DNA from: GCA-003244245 sp035606945
GTDB lineage: Bacteria > Actinomycetota > Actinomycetes > Mycobacteriales > Pseudonocardiaceae
DNA: 64,000 nt
Assembly: GCA_035606945.1 (NCBI GenBank)
Contig: DATNDR010000123.1
Span: 1 to 64,000 of the forward strand
Direction: 5' to 3'
The notes beneath the pieces were generated by a model, which saw nothing but the letters and a program-made list of their open reading frames with translations, ran no database searches and was not told the origin of the DNA. Shown in pieces: positions 46,233 through 55,345 of the stretch (positions are counted from its first letter, which is position 1; the number at the start of each line of letters is the position of its first letter). The translations under genes and the position numbers were made by a program.

Positions 46233-47668
46233 GGGCGCTGCACCATCTCGGTGCGCGCCTCGGCGAGCGGGGCCACCGGCTTGCGCGGACCGGAGGGAAT
46301 AGCCGGTGCTCGGGCCGCGTGGGAAATCCGTAGCAGCAGCGCGACCAGGATGTAGTTGGCCAGCAACGACGAGCCGCCGTAGGCGAGGAACGGCGCGGTG
46401 AGCCCGGTCAGCGGGATCAGCTTGGTCACCCCGCCGACCACGATGAACACCTCCAAGCCGATCGCGAAAGAAAGCCCCGCGGCCAGCAACTTGCCGAAGG
46501 TGTCCCGGACGGTCAGTCCGGCGCGCATGCCGCGCATCACGACCAGCAGGTAGGTGAACAGCACCGCCGCCAACCCGACGAATCCCAGCTCCTCGCCGAT
46601 GGCGGCGGTGATGAAGTCGGTGTGGGCTTCCGGCACCAGGTCGGGACGCCCGGCACCCAGTCCGGTACCGAACACCCCACCGGTGCCCAGTCCGAACAGC
46701 GACTGAGCCATCTGGTAACCGGCGCCGTCGTAATCGGAGAACGGGTTGATCCAGGCGGTGACCCGGCGTTGCACGTGCCGGAACAGCAGGTCCGAGACGA
46801 CCGCGCCGCCCAGGAAGAAGATCAGCCCGATGACCAGCCAGGACGCTCGTTCGGTCGCGACGTAGATGAGCACCAGCACGATGCCGAAGAACAGCAGCGA
46901 GGTGCCCAGGTCCTTTTCCAGCACCAGTACGGCCAGGGACAGCCCCCAGGCCACCAGGAGCGGTGCGAGATCCCGGGCGCGGGGTAATTCCATGCCCAGC
47001 ACGCTGCGACCCGCCGTGGTGAACAGATCCCGTTTGGTCACCAGGAACGCGGCGACGAAGATCATGATCAGGATCTTCGCGAACTCACCCGGTTGGATGG
47101 TGAAGGCGCCGAAGCGCAGCCAGATCTTGGCGCCGTTGACCTCAGACAGAGCAGCAGGCAGTAATCCAGGCAGAGCCAGTGCCGCCAGCCCGATCAGCCC
47201 GCAGGTGTAGCCGTAGCGGGCCAGCTGGCGGTGGTCGCGGACCACCGCCAGCACAGCCACGAAAAGCCCGAGGCCCAGCGCCGTCCAGGCGATCTGGTGG
47301 GGCAGGTTGCCAGCCGGGACCGGGCTTCCCACCGACGCAGCGGTGTTCTCGTCGGCCAGATCGAGCCGGTGAATGACCACCAGTCCCAACCCGTTGAGCA
47401 ACGCGACGCAAGGCAGAATCAGCGGGTCGGCGTAGGGCGCCAGCCAGCGCACCGCCACGTGAGCGGCGCTGAACAGTGCGAGGTAGGCGGCCCCGTCGTA
47501 GAGCACCGACCGGGTCAGCCCCTGCGGCTGGTTGAGCTCCACCAGCACCAGCGCCGTGGTGACCACGATGGTGGCGAAGGCCAGCATGACCAGTTCCAGG
47601 CCGCGCTTGGTGGGCGGCAACGCCCCGGGCTGGGCGCCCGCGTCCTGAGTGGCGACGGAGCTGACCAT
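46229..47668 (-). CDS. rodA: SEDS-family peptidoglycan polymerase RodA/FtsW
   Basis: A 479-residue membrane protein with about ten to twelve helices. SEDS motifs include 'NGAKIWLRFGAFTIQPGEFAK', 'AQSLFGLGTGG', and 'DFITAAIGEELGF', which holds conserved residues of the active cavity. It is a glycosyltransferase acting on lipid II, in partnership with PbpA. Overlapping starts and stops with pstP and pbpA (ATGA, GTGA) show a tight operon. Confidence 0.96.
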   Translation of the reverse strand: MVSSVATQDAGAQPGALPPTKRGLELVMLAFATIVVTTALVLVELNQPQGLTRSVLYDGAAYLALFSAAHVAVRWLAPYADPLILPCVALLNGLGLVVIHRLDLADENTAASVGSPVPAGNLPHQIAWTALGLGLFVAVLAVVRDHRQLARYGYTCGLIGLAALALPGLLPAALSEVNGAKIWLRFGAFTIQPGEFAKILIMIFVAAFLVTKRDLFTTAGRSVLGMELPRARDLAPLLVAWGLSLAVLVLEKDLGTSLLFFGIVLVLIYVATERASWLVIGLIFFLGGAVVSDLLFRHVQRRVTAWINPFSDYDGAGYQMAQSLFGLGTGGVFGTGLGAGRPDLVPEAHTDFITAAIGEELGFVGLAAVLFTYLLVVMRGMRAGLTVRDTFGKLLAAGLSFAIGLEVFIVVGGVTKLIPLTGLTAPFLAYGGSSLLANYILVALLLRISHAARAPAIPSGPRKPVAPLAEARTEMVQRP

Positions 47669-49047
47669 CAGCGCACCGTCCGGCAGTCCACCCCGGGCTC
47701 CGACGGTTGCTCGGGTAGCGGCGTACCAGTGGTCGTCGGTGCGGCCGAAGCGTTCGGATCCGCCGTGACGGAAGTCGGAGACTCGGCCGGACCGGTTCCC
47801 GTGCCGTTAGACGTGCACAAGGGGAGTAGGTCATTCGTGCGCAGCCGGCCGATGATCTCGCGAGCGCCGTCCAGTCCGGCGTTACTGATCATGCCACGAC
47901 GCACGTTGGCGCGAGCGTACGGTTGCAGGTCGCGCAGGTACACCGCCTCACAGCCGCGGGCATCCTCCCGGCAGCTGCCTTCGGCCCAGGAATGCAGCGG
48001 CAGCCCGAGAAAATCGCCGCGGACGCCCTGAAAGACCGCTACTTCACCGTTGTCGCCGGCCGCCACGTAATACTGACCGAGCACCAAGATCGAACCAATC
48101 GCGACGACGCCGGCCACCAGCGTGGCGAGCACCCCCAAGCCGATCAGGGTGCGCTTGCGCTTGCGTTGCAGCAGTTGCGGGTCGGGCGGCGCCGGCTCGA
48201 CGCGCTGCGGCTGCACCGGGGCGGGACGTGGCAGCGTGGTCGTCGCCGCGCGGGAAGCAGCCGAGTCGGGCTGCGGCTGCTCGATACCGTCACCGGCCGC
48301 ACCGGCGATGATGGGTGCGTCCTCGCCGTAGTCGACGTCCACCACGTCGGCCACGATGCAGGTGATGTTGTCCGGACCGCCGCCCCGCAGCGCCAGCTCG
48401 ATGAGGCGGTCGATGCAGGTCTCCGGGTCGGGCATGGACAGGCCTTCGGCGATGGTCTCCGCGCTGACCACGTCGGACAGCCCGTCCGAGCACAGCAGGT
48501 AACGGTCCCCGGCGCGGGCCTCCCGCACGGTGAGCGAAGGCTCCACCTCGTGCCCGGTGAGCGCCTTGAGCAGCAGCGAGCGCTGCGGATGGTGGCTGGC
48601 CTCGTGACTGGAGATCCGGCCCTCGTCGATCAGCGACTGGACGAACGTGTCGTCCCGGGTGATCTGGCTGAACACACCGTCGCGCAGCAGGTAGGCACGG
48701 GAATCCCCGACATGGGCCAGGCCGATCTTGTTGCCACCGAACAGAACCGCCGTGAGCGTGGTGCCCATGCCCTCGCGTTCCGGGTCCTCGCGGACCAGCT
48801 CGCTGATCGCGGCGTTACCCGCCAGCGTCGCCTCGTGCAGCTGGTCCAGCAGGTCGTTGCCGGGCTCGTCGTCATCCAGCGGGGCGAACGCCGCGATGAC
48901 CGCTTTGGACGCCACCTCGCCAGCCGCATGCCCGCCCATCCCGTCGGCCAGCGCGAGCAGGCGAGGGCCCGCGTAGACCGCGTCCTCGTTGTTCTGCCGG
49001 ACCAGGCCGCGGTCACTCTTGGCTGCATAGCGGAGGACCAGAGTCAT
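47668..49047 (-). CDS. pstP: PP2C-type serine/threonine phosphatase PstP
   Basis: 459 residues. The PP2C domain begins 'RQNNEDAVYAGPRLLALADGMGGH', with metal-binding Asp residues, and includes 'GDSRAYL' and 'CSDGL'. A Pro/Gln linker, one membrane helix ('LIGLGVLATLVAGVVAIGSI') and an outer domain follow. It reverses PknA and PknB phosphorylation. ATG 49047 overlaps the fhaB stop. Confidence 0.97.
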   Translation of the reverse strand: MTLVLRYAAKSDRGLVRQNNEDAVYAGPRLLALADGMGGHAAGEVASKAVIAAFAPLDDDEPGNDLLDQLHEATLAGNAAISELVREDPEREGMGTTLTAVLFGGNKIGLAHVGDSRAYLLRDGVFSQITRDDTFVQSLIDEGRISSHEASHHPQRSLLLKALTGHEVEPSLTVREARAGDRYLLCSDGLSDVVSAETIAEGLSMPDPETCIDRLIELALRGGGPDNITCIVADVVDVDYGEDAPIIAGAAGDGIEQPQPDSAASRAATTTLPRPAPVQPQRVEPAPPDPQLLQRKRKRTLIGLGVLATLVAGVVAIGSILVLGQYYVAAGDNGEVAVFQGVRGDFLGLPLHSWAEGSCREDARGCEAVYLRDLQPYARANVRRGMISNAGLDGAREIIGRLRTNDLLPLCTSNGTGTGPAESPTSVTADPNASAAPTTTGTPLPEQPSEPGVDCRTVR

Positions 49048-49499
49048 GAGCGTAGCTCGATCACCGTCTTGCCGATGCGGATCGGAACTCCTGGCGGTAC
49101 TCGGGTAGGTCCGGTGACCTTAGCCCGGTCCAGGTAGGTGCCGTTGGTGGAGCCCAGATCTTCTAAGAACCAGTCCCCGCCCTGGAAGCCGAGACGAGCG
49201 TGCCGGGTGGACGCGTAGTCGTCGTCGAGAACCAGGGTGGAGTCGTCGGCCCGGCCGATCAGGATGGGCCTGCCATCCAGGGAGATCCGGGTACCCGCCA
49301 GCCCGCCTGCGGTGACGACCAGTTGGCGCGCCGTGCGATTGTGCTCCGCGCGAGCCCCGCGGCGAGACATCGGAAGGCTGGCGCGCAATCCGGAGGCGAC
49401 GAACAGATCCGAGCGCACGATGCGCAGCGCGGCAACGACGAACAACCAGAGCAGGAGCAAGAAGCCCGCTCTGGTCAGTTGCAGCACCAGCTCCGGCAC
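49044..49499 (-). CDS. fhaB: FHA-domain membrane protein FhaB
   Basis: 151 residues. An N-terminal membrane helix ('GFLLLLWLFVVAALRI') is followed by a forkhead-associated domain ('ILIGRADDSTLVLDDDYAST', 'RHARLGF', 'DLGSTNGTYLD'). It binds phosphothreonine on PknA/PknB targets and helps division. The start is GTG 49499. Three 15-base direct repeats lie just upstream. Confidence 0.95.
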   Translation of the reverse strand: MPELVLQLTRAGFLLLLWLFVVAALRIVRSDLFVASGLRASLPMSRRGARAEHNRTARQLVVTAGGLAGTRISLDGRPILIGRADDSTLVLDDDYASTRHARLGFQGGDWFLEDLGSTNGTYLDRAKVTGPTRVPPGVPIRIGKTVIELRS

Positions 49500-49517
49500 G
49501 CTCGGTTCGTCTCTGCT

Positions 49518-49562
49518 CTCGGTAACTTTGGGCTCGGTAACTTTGGGCTCGGTAACTTTCGG
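49518..49562. repeat. Three tandem 15-bp repeats upstream of fhaB
   Basis: CTCGGTAACTTTGGG occurs twice exactly and a third time as CTCGGTAACTTTCGG, end to end (49518-49532, 49533-49547, 49548-49562). They occupy the 125-base gap between fhaA and fhaB, about 20 bases before the fhaB start. The regular spacing could give protein sites on alternating faces of the helix. Confidence 0.75.
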
Positions 49563-49624
49563 CTGGGTCGCGTGGTGGTCAATGGTATTTCATATGCTGC
49601 CGTCACCCGTGAATCGCTCAACCC

Positions 49625-50608
49625 TCAACCCTGGGTCCGGAAGACGAGACGGGACTGCCCCACCCGTACCACATCGCCGTCGACGAGTTGCGAAGTCTGT
49701 ACCGGGGTGCCGTTGACGGTCGTGCCGTTGGTGGACCCGAGATCGGCGAGCCGAGCCGTCCGTCCGTCCCAGGTGATCTCCAGATGCCGCCGCGACACGC
49801 CGGTATCGGGCAGCCGGAACTGGGCCTCATGGCCGCGGCCCACCACCATGGTGCCCTCGGTGAGCTGGTAGTAGCGGTTGGATCCATCGTCCAGGATGAG
49901 CGCGGCCGACAGCTGACGGTAACCGCCCTGGTCACGAGCGTATTCCGGCTGTGCCTCGCGGTAAGACTGCTGGTCGTCGTAACTGCTGTAGCGGTATTCC
50001 GGCTGACTGGCAGGCTGTTCATAGCCGTAATAACCGACGTTGTCCGATGAACCGGGGCCCAGGGGATACCGGGAACCCGGATAGGCATTGCCGGCGGGCT
50101 GGCCGTAATCCGGTGCGGCCGCGGGTACGCCGTCGTTGCGGTACTGGCTGCGCTCGGCGTCCCCGGCGGGTTCGACCGGCGGCTGGCTCCTAGCCTCACT
50201 CATGGCGCCGTCTCCTGCGGTACGAGGGTGCGGGGTGTCGGGATCGACCGACGAGCTGGTGCGGAATTGGCCCGTGTGCAGCGTTCCCGACACCTTGAGA
50301 GCCACCACCACGTCTCCATAGACATCCCAGCCCTGCTGCGTGAGATGAGCCTGGATGCATCCTTTGAGCATCCGGATCACCCGCTGCTCGTCGCCGGCCA
50401 GCCGGTCATGGTCGGCGGCCCCAAGTGTCACGATGTAGCGGTTCGGTGCGAGCACCCGCCCCCCCGCGAGCGGGCGTGCGTTGTCGTCGGCCTCGCGCTG
50501 GAGCGCCTGCGCCACCTCCTGCGGCACCACGCTGCCGCCGAAGACCCTGGCGAAGGCGTCGCCGACGATACCCTGCAACCGTCGCTCGAACCGTTGCGCC
50601 TTGCCCAC
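49625..50608 (-). CDS. fhaA: FHA-domain protein FhaA
   Basis: 327 residues from GTG 50608 with AAAGGAGGT upstream; the longer frame is rejected for that reason. The N-terminal DUF3662 domain ('FERRLQGIVGDAFARVFGG') is followed by a Tyr/Gln/Pro-rich linker and a C-terminal FHA domain ('VVGRGHEAQFRLPDTGVSRR', 'LADLGSTNGT'). FhaA interacts with PknB and the MurJ-homologous pseudokinase to control precursor export. First gene of the division operon. Confidence 0.96.
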   Translation of the reverse strand: MGKAQRFERRLQGIVGDAFARVFGGSVVPQEVAQALQREADDNARPLAGGRVLAPNRYIVTLGAADHDRLAGDEQRVIRMLKGCIQAHLTQQGWDVYGDVVVALKVSGTLHTGQFRTSSSVDPDTPHPRTAGDGAMSEARSQPPVEPAGDAERSQYRNDGVPAAAPDYGQPAGNAYPGSRYPLGPGSSDNVGYYGYEQPASQPEYRYSSYDDQQSYREAQPEYARDQGGYRQLSAALILDDGSNRYYQLTEGTMVVGRGHEAQFRLPDTGVSRRHLEITWDGRTARLADLGSTNGTTVNGTPVQTSQLVDGDVVRVGQSRLVFRTQG

Positions 50609-50754
50609 GGCGACCTCCTTTCCCAGGCTGCTGTCCGGGTTTGCTGGCGAGCTGCCCCGATGGTATCGGGCACGGCCAGCGGTTCGAGTCTGCTGCGTGT
50701 CGGGCGCTGGGAGCGCACGTGCTAGGCTGCCCCGGTTACTTGGCGGGACCACTT

Positions 50755-50837
50755 GGGCGAGTGGCGGAATGGCAGACGCGCACGGTTCAGGTCCGTGTGT
50801 CCGTAAGGACGTGGGGGTTCAACTCCCCCCTCGCCCA
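50755..50837 (+). tRNA. tRNA-Leu (anticodon CAG)
   Basis: The acceptor stem GGGCGAG pairs with CTCGCCC; the discriminator base is A. The anticodon stem-loop is CACGG TTCAGGT CCGTG with CAG at 50788-50790. A long variable arm and a T-arm with GGTTCAA are present, as expected for a class II tRNA. CCA is not encoded. The same tRNA follows fhaA in mycobacteria. The island with small-gene units begins about 130 bases downstream. Confidence 0.97.
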
Positions 50838-51236
50838 CTCTTCCTTCGGAGCCCCGATCGGCTGGGGCCTACATCCATCCCCGTTCTAGCAAACGTCACG
50901 GCTTATGTGCCTACGGCGACATTTTGCGTCGCGCAACGCACAGAGATAGTGACATTGTGTGTCGCCGCGCCTAGGTAGTCGTCGGACTGCAACTACGTAG
51001 TTTCGTACCCGCCATCGTCGCGACGGTCTTGGCCGACCGCGGCACTCGCCGCGTCGGCAGCGTTGTGCACCACCTAGCATCGGCGACCCATCGGGCCCTG
51101 ACCAGCAGCAATCTGAGTGGATCAGGCGCGGATACAGCCCTTCAGCTAGGTACTGAAGTGGGCGGTCCTAGGTAACTGCCGTGGCTGGGTTAAGTAGCCG
51201 AAAGAGACCATGTCAGGGCTACGTGGTGGGCTGCAC
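50838..51236. other. Upstream region of unit A with many CTAGGTAG-type elements
   Basis: There is no gene. It holds CCTAGGTAG (about 50970), CTACGTAG (50993-51000), CTAGGTACTGAAG (from 51146), CCTAGGTAAC (about 51167) and TTAAGTAG (51190-51197). The same series, in the same order, is recognisable upstream of unit E (54953-55229). It is best read as the long regulatory region of gene A. Confidence 0.6.
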
Positions 51237-51283
51237 AGTTAGGGGTTAACGCATGTTGTCAGACGAGTTCGGTGTTGCAATGA
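51237..51283 (+). promoter_or_regulatory. Promoter of small gene A
   Basis: GTTAGGGGTTAACGCATG is followed by -35 TTGTCA (51256-51261) and a -10 region CAATGA (51278-51283), 16 bases apart. The arrangement is the same as in the other five units. The 5' leader includes a 'TAATCGGCA' element that is also conserved. Confidence 0.7.
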
Positions 51284-51349
51284 TGGTGTTTGTCTAATCG
51301 GCATTGCCACCCGATTAGACAATTCCAGACAAATCCGAGGAGGATGCGT

Positions 51350-51574
51350 ATGTCTGATTCCCTTAGCTTTATCGAGATCGATGATCAACACGCTGAACTG
51401 CTTCCGGCGCGCACCGTTCTGTCCATGATCACCAAGGTCGGCCGCGGCTGCCACGGCGGCAACGGCGGCGAGGGCGAGGGTGGTATCGGTCTCAACGTGC
51501 TGAACATCGACGTCTTTGGCGACCAGACCAACAGTGCTGGTAACGGTATCGGCGGCGCTGGCGGCAACTGCTGA
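51350..51574 (+). CDS. Small leader-type protein A (LPARTV family)
   Basis: 74 residues, ATG 51350 with GAGGAGGA upstream. The first 25 residues are the conserved leader: 'LSFIEIDDQHAELLPARTVL'. The rest is Gly-rich with two Cys ('GRGCHGG' and the terminal 'GGNC') and a short hydrophobic 'IGLNVLNIDVF'. There is no signal peptide or membrane helix. Codons of the leader differ from those of gene E mostly at synonymous positions, which supports coding and selection on the protein. Function unknown; leader-core peptides such as RiPP precursors have this form. Convergent with gene B. Confidence 0.85.
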   Translation: MSDSLSFIEIDDQHAELLPARTVLSMITKVGRGCHGGNGGEGEGGIGLNVLNIDVFGDQTNSAGNGIGGAGGNC

Positions 51575-51730
51575 ATCTTATCGCTGCAATCACACAATAG
51601 TCGGTGCCTTAGCTAGGAAACGGCACCGGCATGGCGGACGCAACGCCGAAGATGGTGCTGGGGCAGCCGGCCTTGGAGCCGTGCAGTACCGTCACGCGAT
51701 TTCTTCCACGGCGTGCGTTGTCGTCGGCGC

Positions 51731-51763
51731 CGCAGGGGTGGCCGCATTGCGGTCACCCCTGCG
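51731..51763. terminator. Shared hairpin between genes A and B
   Basis: CGCAGGGGTGGCCGC, loop ATT, GCGGTCACCCCTGCG, then GTTTG. It lies between the convergent genes A and B. Close copies stand in the matching position in the C/D and E/F pairs. Confidence 0.75.
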
Positions 51764-51793
51764 TTTGAATACGGGCCGGTCCACTGATACCGC

Positions 51794-51997
51794 TTACTTA
51801 GGAAGCGGCGCCATCTTGGCGAGGAAGGCCAGGGCAGTCGTGAAGATGTCGCTTGCGCCGCCACTGCTGCTGTTCGTGTCATTACCAGAGGAACCCGCCG
51901 TACCCTTGTCGGTCATGAAGATCGACATGACCGTACGTGCGGGAAGCAACTCTAGGTGTTGCCGGTCGATATCAGTAGCGCTCAATGCCTCAAGCAT
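51794..51997 (-). CDS. Small leader-type protein B (LPARTV family)
   Basis: 67 residues from ATG 51997, with GAGGGGG upstream; the longer open frame lacks the leader. The leader reads 'LSATDIDRQHLELLPARTVM'. The C-terminal part differs from all others: Ser/Thr/Asn/Gly-rich, then 'TTALAFLAKMAPLPK', and no Cys. Convergent with gene A, divergent from gene C. Confidence 0.8.
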   Translation of the reverse strand: MLEALSATDIDRQHLELLPARTVMSIFMTDKGTAGSSGNDTNSSSGGASDIFTTALAFLAKMAPLPK

Positions 51998-52118
51998 GTA
52001 GTCCCCCTCACAGTGGCCCAATGGGCCGGGCAGTGGCTCCAGTGGGCGCCGGACAGTTGGCCCGTGGGCCAGGTCGACAAACCTCATCGGACGGCATTGC
52101 CCGACGTGGCTCTATATA

Positions 52119-52187
52119 CCATGGCGAACGGCACGTCACCTGACAACCGTGCCGGTTACCTAAAGATGGTGCATTTGACCACCTAGC
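52119..52187 (-). promoter_or_regulatory. Promoter of small gene B
   Basis: On the minus strand: CTAGGTGGTCAAATGCACC, then -35 TTGTCA (52141-52146), 16 bases, and CCATGGTATATA. It is the most divergent of the six, with an insertion between the AATGC element and the -35 box. Confidence 0.6.
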
Positions 52188-52500
52188 CGTGAAGCGAATT
52201 GTTCCGCCGAGTAGTGGACGGCACGCATACTGCGGTGGCGGCTACGTACTGCGACGGGGAGAGCTCGCCAATACGCATTTGTTCGGCGTCGGCTCAGCAC
52301 CGTAGAGGTGGCGCCTACGTAAGCTCTGGGCGCCCACTCCGTAATAGCCTGCTGATCGCTTGTACCGGCTGTGGCGGCTCGCTGCCCACACAATTTTCCG
52401 CCACGCCTCGGCGAGGCTCCCCTAGCGACCCTGTGACGAGCGCAGATGGGCGTATCGAGTGTCAGCGATGGTAGTAGGGACGGCCCGTCCGAAGGTGCGC
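52188..52500. other. Divergent regulatory region between units B and C
   Basis: There is no convincing gene. It holds several CTACGTA/CTAGG elements (CTACGTACTG near 52245, CCTACGTAAG near 52312). It separates the divergent B and C promoters. Confidence 0.5.
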
Positions 52501-52638
52501 GGTAGGTACTGAAGTCTCAGGATCCTGGTAACAATGCGCTGGTGACTAAGAAGCCCAAAAGCCAGTTTTCGGGTCAGTGGTGCAATATAAAGTTAAGTGG
52601 CGAATGGGTGTTGTCAGCAGATCTGCTGCTGTTATGGT
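52501..52638 (+). promoter_or_regulatory. Promoter region of small gene C
   Basis: GGTAGGTACTGAAG (52501-52514), GGATCCTGGTAAC, then AAAGTTAAGTGGCGAATG (from 52590), -35 TTGTCA (52611-52616), 16 bases, -10 TATGGT (52633-52638), then GAATTAGTCGAATCGG. All of these recur in units D and F. Confidence 0.75.
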
Positions 52639-52727
52639 CTGAATTAGTCGAATCGGCAAATGCTGTCGAGTAGGCACCCTTTTCTGCATCCCTTTAAGGC
52701 CCTACGCTCTTCTGAGGAGAACTTAAG

Positions 52728-52979
52728 ATGCTTGACGTACTGAGCTTCGCCGAGATTGACGACCTGCAGGCGGAGCTGATTCCCGCACGCACGGTCATGT
52801 CCCTTTTCGGCCTCAATGGTGACCCGGCACCCCCCGCCTCCGGCGGCGCTGCCGTTCCCGGCCCGGTCGTCGTCTCCGACGGTCCCGGCGACTCGACCGT
52901 GATCGCGGACACCTGCTCGGCCGCCGGTGCCGGTTCTCTTACCTGCATACCGGCCGCGATCGTCAACAACCACGGCTGA
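52728..52979 (+). CDS. Small leader-type protein C (LPARTV family)
   Basis: 83 residues, ATG 52728, with GAGGAG upstream. Leader: 'LSFAEIDDLQAELIPARTVM'. The C-terminal part is Pro/Gly/Ala-rich, then 'GDSTVIADTCSAAGAG' and 'LTCIPAAIVNNHG'. The two Cys and the 'GDSTVI...TC.PAA.V' frame are shared with gene D, so C and D form one subtype. Convergent with gene D. Confidence 0.85.
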   Translation: MLDVLSFAEIDDLQAELIPARTVMSLFGLNGDPAPPASGGAAVPGPVVVSDGPGDSTVIADTCSAAGAGSLTCIPAAIVNNHG

Positions 52980-53063
52980 GTTGGTCGGGGCAGCGCTGGT
53001 GTGCGTGAGAGCGCTGTCTTCGGTTGTTTTGTCTAGGCCTCCAGTTACCTCCCGCGGAAATAG

Positions 53064-53100
53064 CTGGAGGGGTGGCCGCGGTGTGCGGCCACCCCTCCAG
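53064..53100. terminator. Shared hairpin between genes C and D
   Basis: A perfect 16-bp inverted repeat, CTGGAGGGGTGGCCGC with a 5-base loop. It is symmetric between the convergent genes C and D, and its GGGGTGGCCGC core is the same as in the other two hairpins. Confidence 0.8.
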
Positions 53101-53276
53101 TGCCTCCGCCATCGCACGCGATCATGCCGGCGCGCTCGCCGCTTCAACGACAGCTGGAACCGCCGCTAGCAGCTTTGCCGGAGTCGAGAACGCCATCGGT
53201 ATCCTCGCCGAACCGAAACGATCACCCGACCGAGGACGGCGTTTCTACGTCACACCCGCGTGGCGTTACCAGTTCA

Positions 53277-53504
53277 TCAGGTGTTGTCGACGAGTGCCGC
53301 CGGCTCACACGTCACCGTAGAGAATGGCGCGACGGCACCAAGGCCCAGCAGGCCCCCGTTGCCCGGGCTCGTGCTTGTTTCGCATGCGGAACCGATAACG
53401 GTAGAGTCACCGTCGTCGAGGTGGAACATGGACAGGACGGTACGCGCGGGGAGCAGCTCCGCATGCTGCCCGTCCATCTCGGAACAACTCAGTGCGTCAG
53501 ACAT
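53277..53504 (-). CDS. Small leader-type protein D (LPARTV family)
   Basis: 75 residues, ATG 53504. Leader: 'LSCSEMDGQHAELLPARTVL'. The C-terminal part is 'GDSTVIGSACETS', a Gly/Leu-rich middle, then 'VTCEPAALVDNT', parallel to gene C. There are two Cys in the variable part and one in the leader. The binding site is GGGGG, seven to eight bases upstream. Confidence 0.82.
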   Translation of the reverse strand: MSDALSCSEMDGQHAELLPARTVLSMFHLDDGDSTVIGSACETSTSPGNGGLLGLGAVAPFSTVTCEPAALVDNT

Positions 53505-53586
53505 CTAATTCCCCCTAAGTGTGGCGCCTAAGTGGGTGCAGAAAAAGAACACCTAAGCGGACGTATCACCGATTTGGCTAATCCAT

Positions 53587-53722
53587 ACCATAACAGTGCG
53601 GGATCACATGACAACATGCATTCGCCACCTAACTCCGATCCCGCCACCCTGGACTCTGATTTTTGACCTACTTAGTAAGTGGCAAGCCGTTACCGCGATC
53701 CTCAAACTCCAGTGCCTACCGC
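53587..53722 (-). promoter_or_regulatory. Promoter region of small gene D
   Basis: On the minus strand: GGTAGGCACTGGAG, GGATCGCGGTAAC, TACTAAGTAGGTCAAAAATC, GAGTTAGGTGGCGAATGCATG, -35 TTGTCA (53609-53614), 16 bases, -10 TATGGT (53587-53592), then GGATTAGCCAAATCGG. It is the best preserved copy together with that of gene F. Confidence 0.75.
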
Positions 53723-54306
53723 TCACTGAACCGCTTCGGATCTGGGGAGGCTTCCCAGCCGGAAAAGATCAAGGCCATGCCGGCGCCGAGGACCATCGAA
53801 GGCGGATGTGCAAGATGGCTCACGACCCGGCGGGGTGGGCGCAGCCGCCGCAGGCTTGCAGACCTGCGGTGACCAGCGCGGGACCGCTCGCGTCGGTATC
53901 AGTCTTGCCCAGACAAACTGCCCGGCAGCTTCATCTCCACGTCGGCGCCGCCGGGTATTTGGTCGACGATGGTCACCGAGAGGACCTCAACGTAGGACGG
54001 CATCGGCTGAAATTGGGCGCCGCCGGTGGGTGTGGTCCGATCGAGGTGTCTGCTCGGTACTGACTGCTTCAGGTGTAGTCGGAGCGGTTCGTCGCGCAGA
54101 TATCCATGCGGCTTCGACAGGTTCTCCTGCTGCCAGGACACGATCGCCGACCACGGACAGGGGGCGCGAAAAGCTGGCCGTTTTTGAAGGCGCTGACCGC
54201 CCACCGGGGCGCCGCCGGCGACGCGCGGGTAATCATCGGCTGCACCGCCGCGAGCGATCCGGTGTTCCGCCGCCGAACGACCTGCTTCCAGTCGCTGCCC
54301 GAGCAC
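53723..54306. other. Non-coding sequence beside the IS1380 remnant
   Basis: Frames are open in several phases, but none gives a recognisable protein. It lies directly downstream of the transposase remnant and may be further decayed insertion-sequence DNA. Confidence 0.4.
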
Positions 54307-54870
54307 CTATCCGACGCCGCCCGGCAGGTCCGCCGCCGACACCGTCGGGGTCTTCGCCAAGCTGGTCACCTTCGGACGCCCGCAGCGTTGCCCCTGTGGC
54401 TGAACGCCACCGCGCGCTTGTGCCCGGCCGTAAACCTCGATATCAGTGGTGTCCAGGTCGATCGTGACCTGATCGCACAATGCAGCGGCGCGCCGCACCG
54501 GGAGCAGCGCGAGCATCCCCGCGTGCACCTCACCGATCCCGCTCTCGAGCACAACCGAGCACCGCCGTGAGCGCTGACCGGCGGCGTCGGCGCGGTAGCG
54601 GTCCCGCCCAACCAGGAAGTTCTCCCCGGCCAACTGCGCGCACGCTTACCGATTAGCGGGCTGGCCGCCGGTATACCCGCGGTCTTGAGGCTTGATCCGA
54701 CCGATCGCCGCCTCCAACAGCTCGATCGTGCCCAGGCGGTCCACCAGCTCGGCCACCGCCACCATGCCTGAGAACCGGGTCAGCGACGAGTCCGACGCGC
54801 CGGTCTGCACCCGCCGCCGCAACCGCGCAGGCTCACGTACCCCACCAGGATCATCCCAGCTCACGTGCAC
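54307..54870 (-). pseudogene. IS1380-like transposase remnant
   Basis: One frame carries the N-terminal part of an IS1380-family transposase: 'LVDRLGTIELLEAAIGRIK', 'LAGENFLVGRDRYRADAAGQ', 'VTIDLDTTDIEVYGR' and 'NPQGQRCGRP'-like text ('QPQGQRCGRPKV'). An in-frame TAA interrupts it at 54646-54648, another stop follows at 54307, and the C-terminal catalytic part cannot be found. The element is dead. It lies between the divergent units D and E. Confidence 0.75.
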
Positions 54871-54952
54871 CTATCGCCATTCCCGCTCCGCGTCGCACCA
54901 CTACTTGCGGAATCGGGTCAGAGCGCCCGGGCGCTACATGTCATCGCCGTAG

Positions 54953-55278
54953 CAGCCTAGGTAGTCACCGCACCGCACCTACGTTTCCTTCTGCAATCCG
55001 GCTGCTGTCACGGAATTGACCCAAACGCCGTCTTCGCCGCGGCGCGAGCTGTCTGCCACCACCTAGTTTCATCTCCGGTGCGCTCCGACCAGGGATAACC
55101 TGGATAAGATCACCGTGGCAGGCGTCCGCGGAATCCGTGTGGTAGGTACAAATCTTTCTGATCCTAAGTAGCCGCTCGGCGCGGACTCGGCAATCAAAAA
55201 GGCCGCCGCACGCCTACGTGGTGTGCCGCATATTTAGGGGTAAATGCATGTTGTCAGATGACTTTGCCGTCGTCATGA
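54953..55278 (+). promoter_or_regulatory. Long upstream region and promoter of small gene E
   Basis: CCTAGGTAGTC (about 54955), CACCTAG, GGTAGGTACAAA (55141-55152), CCTAAGTAGCCG, CCTACGTGGTG, TTTAGGGGTAAATGCATG, -35 TTGTCA (55251-55256), 16 bases, TCATGA (55273-55278). It matches the upstream region of gene A in order and spacing. Confidence 0.7.
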
Positions 55279-55345
55279 TTGGCATTAGCTAAATCGGCAA
55301 TGCAATCCGATGAGGCACTTATAGGCCACTCCGAGGAGGATTTGG

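Noticed and set aside
53596..54467. Plus-strand open frames opposite the IS1380 remnant
   Set aside because: They have no similarity and an atypical composition; the minus strand carries the transposase motifs.
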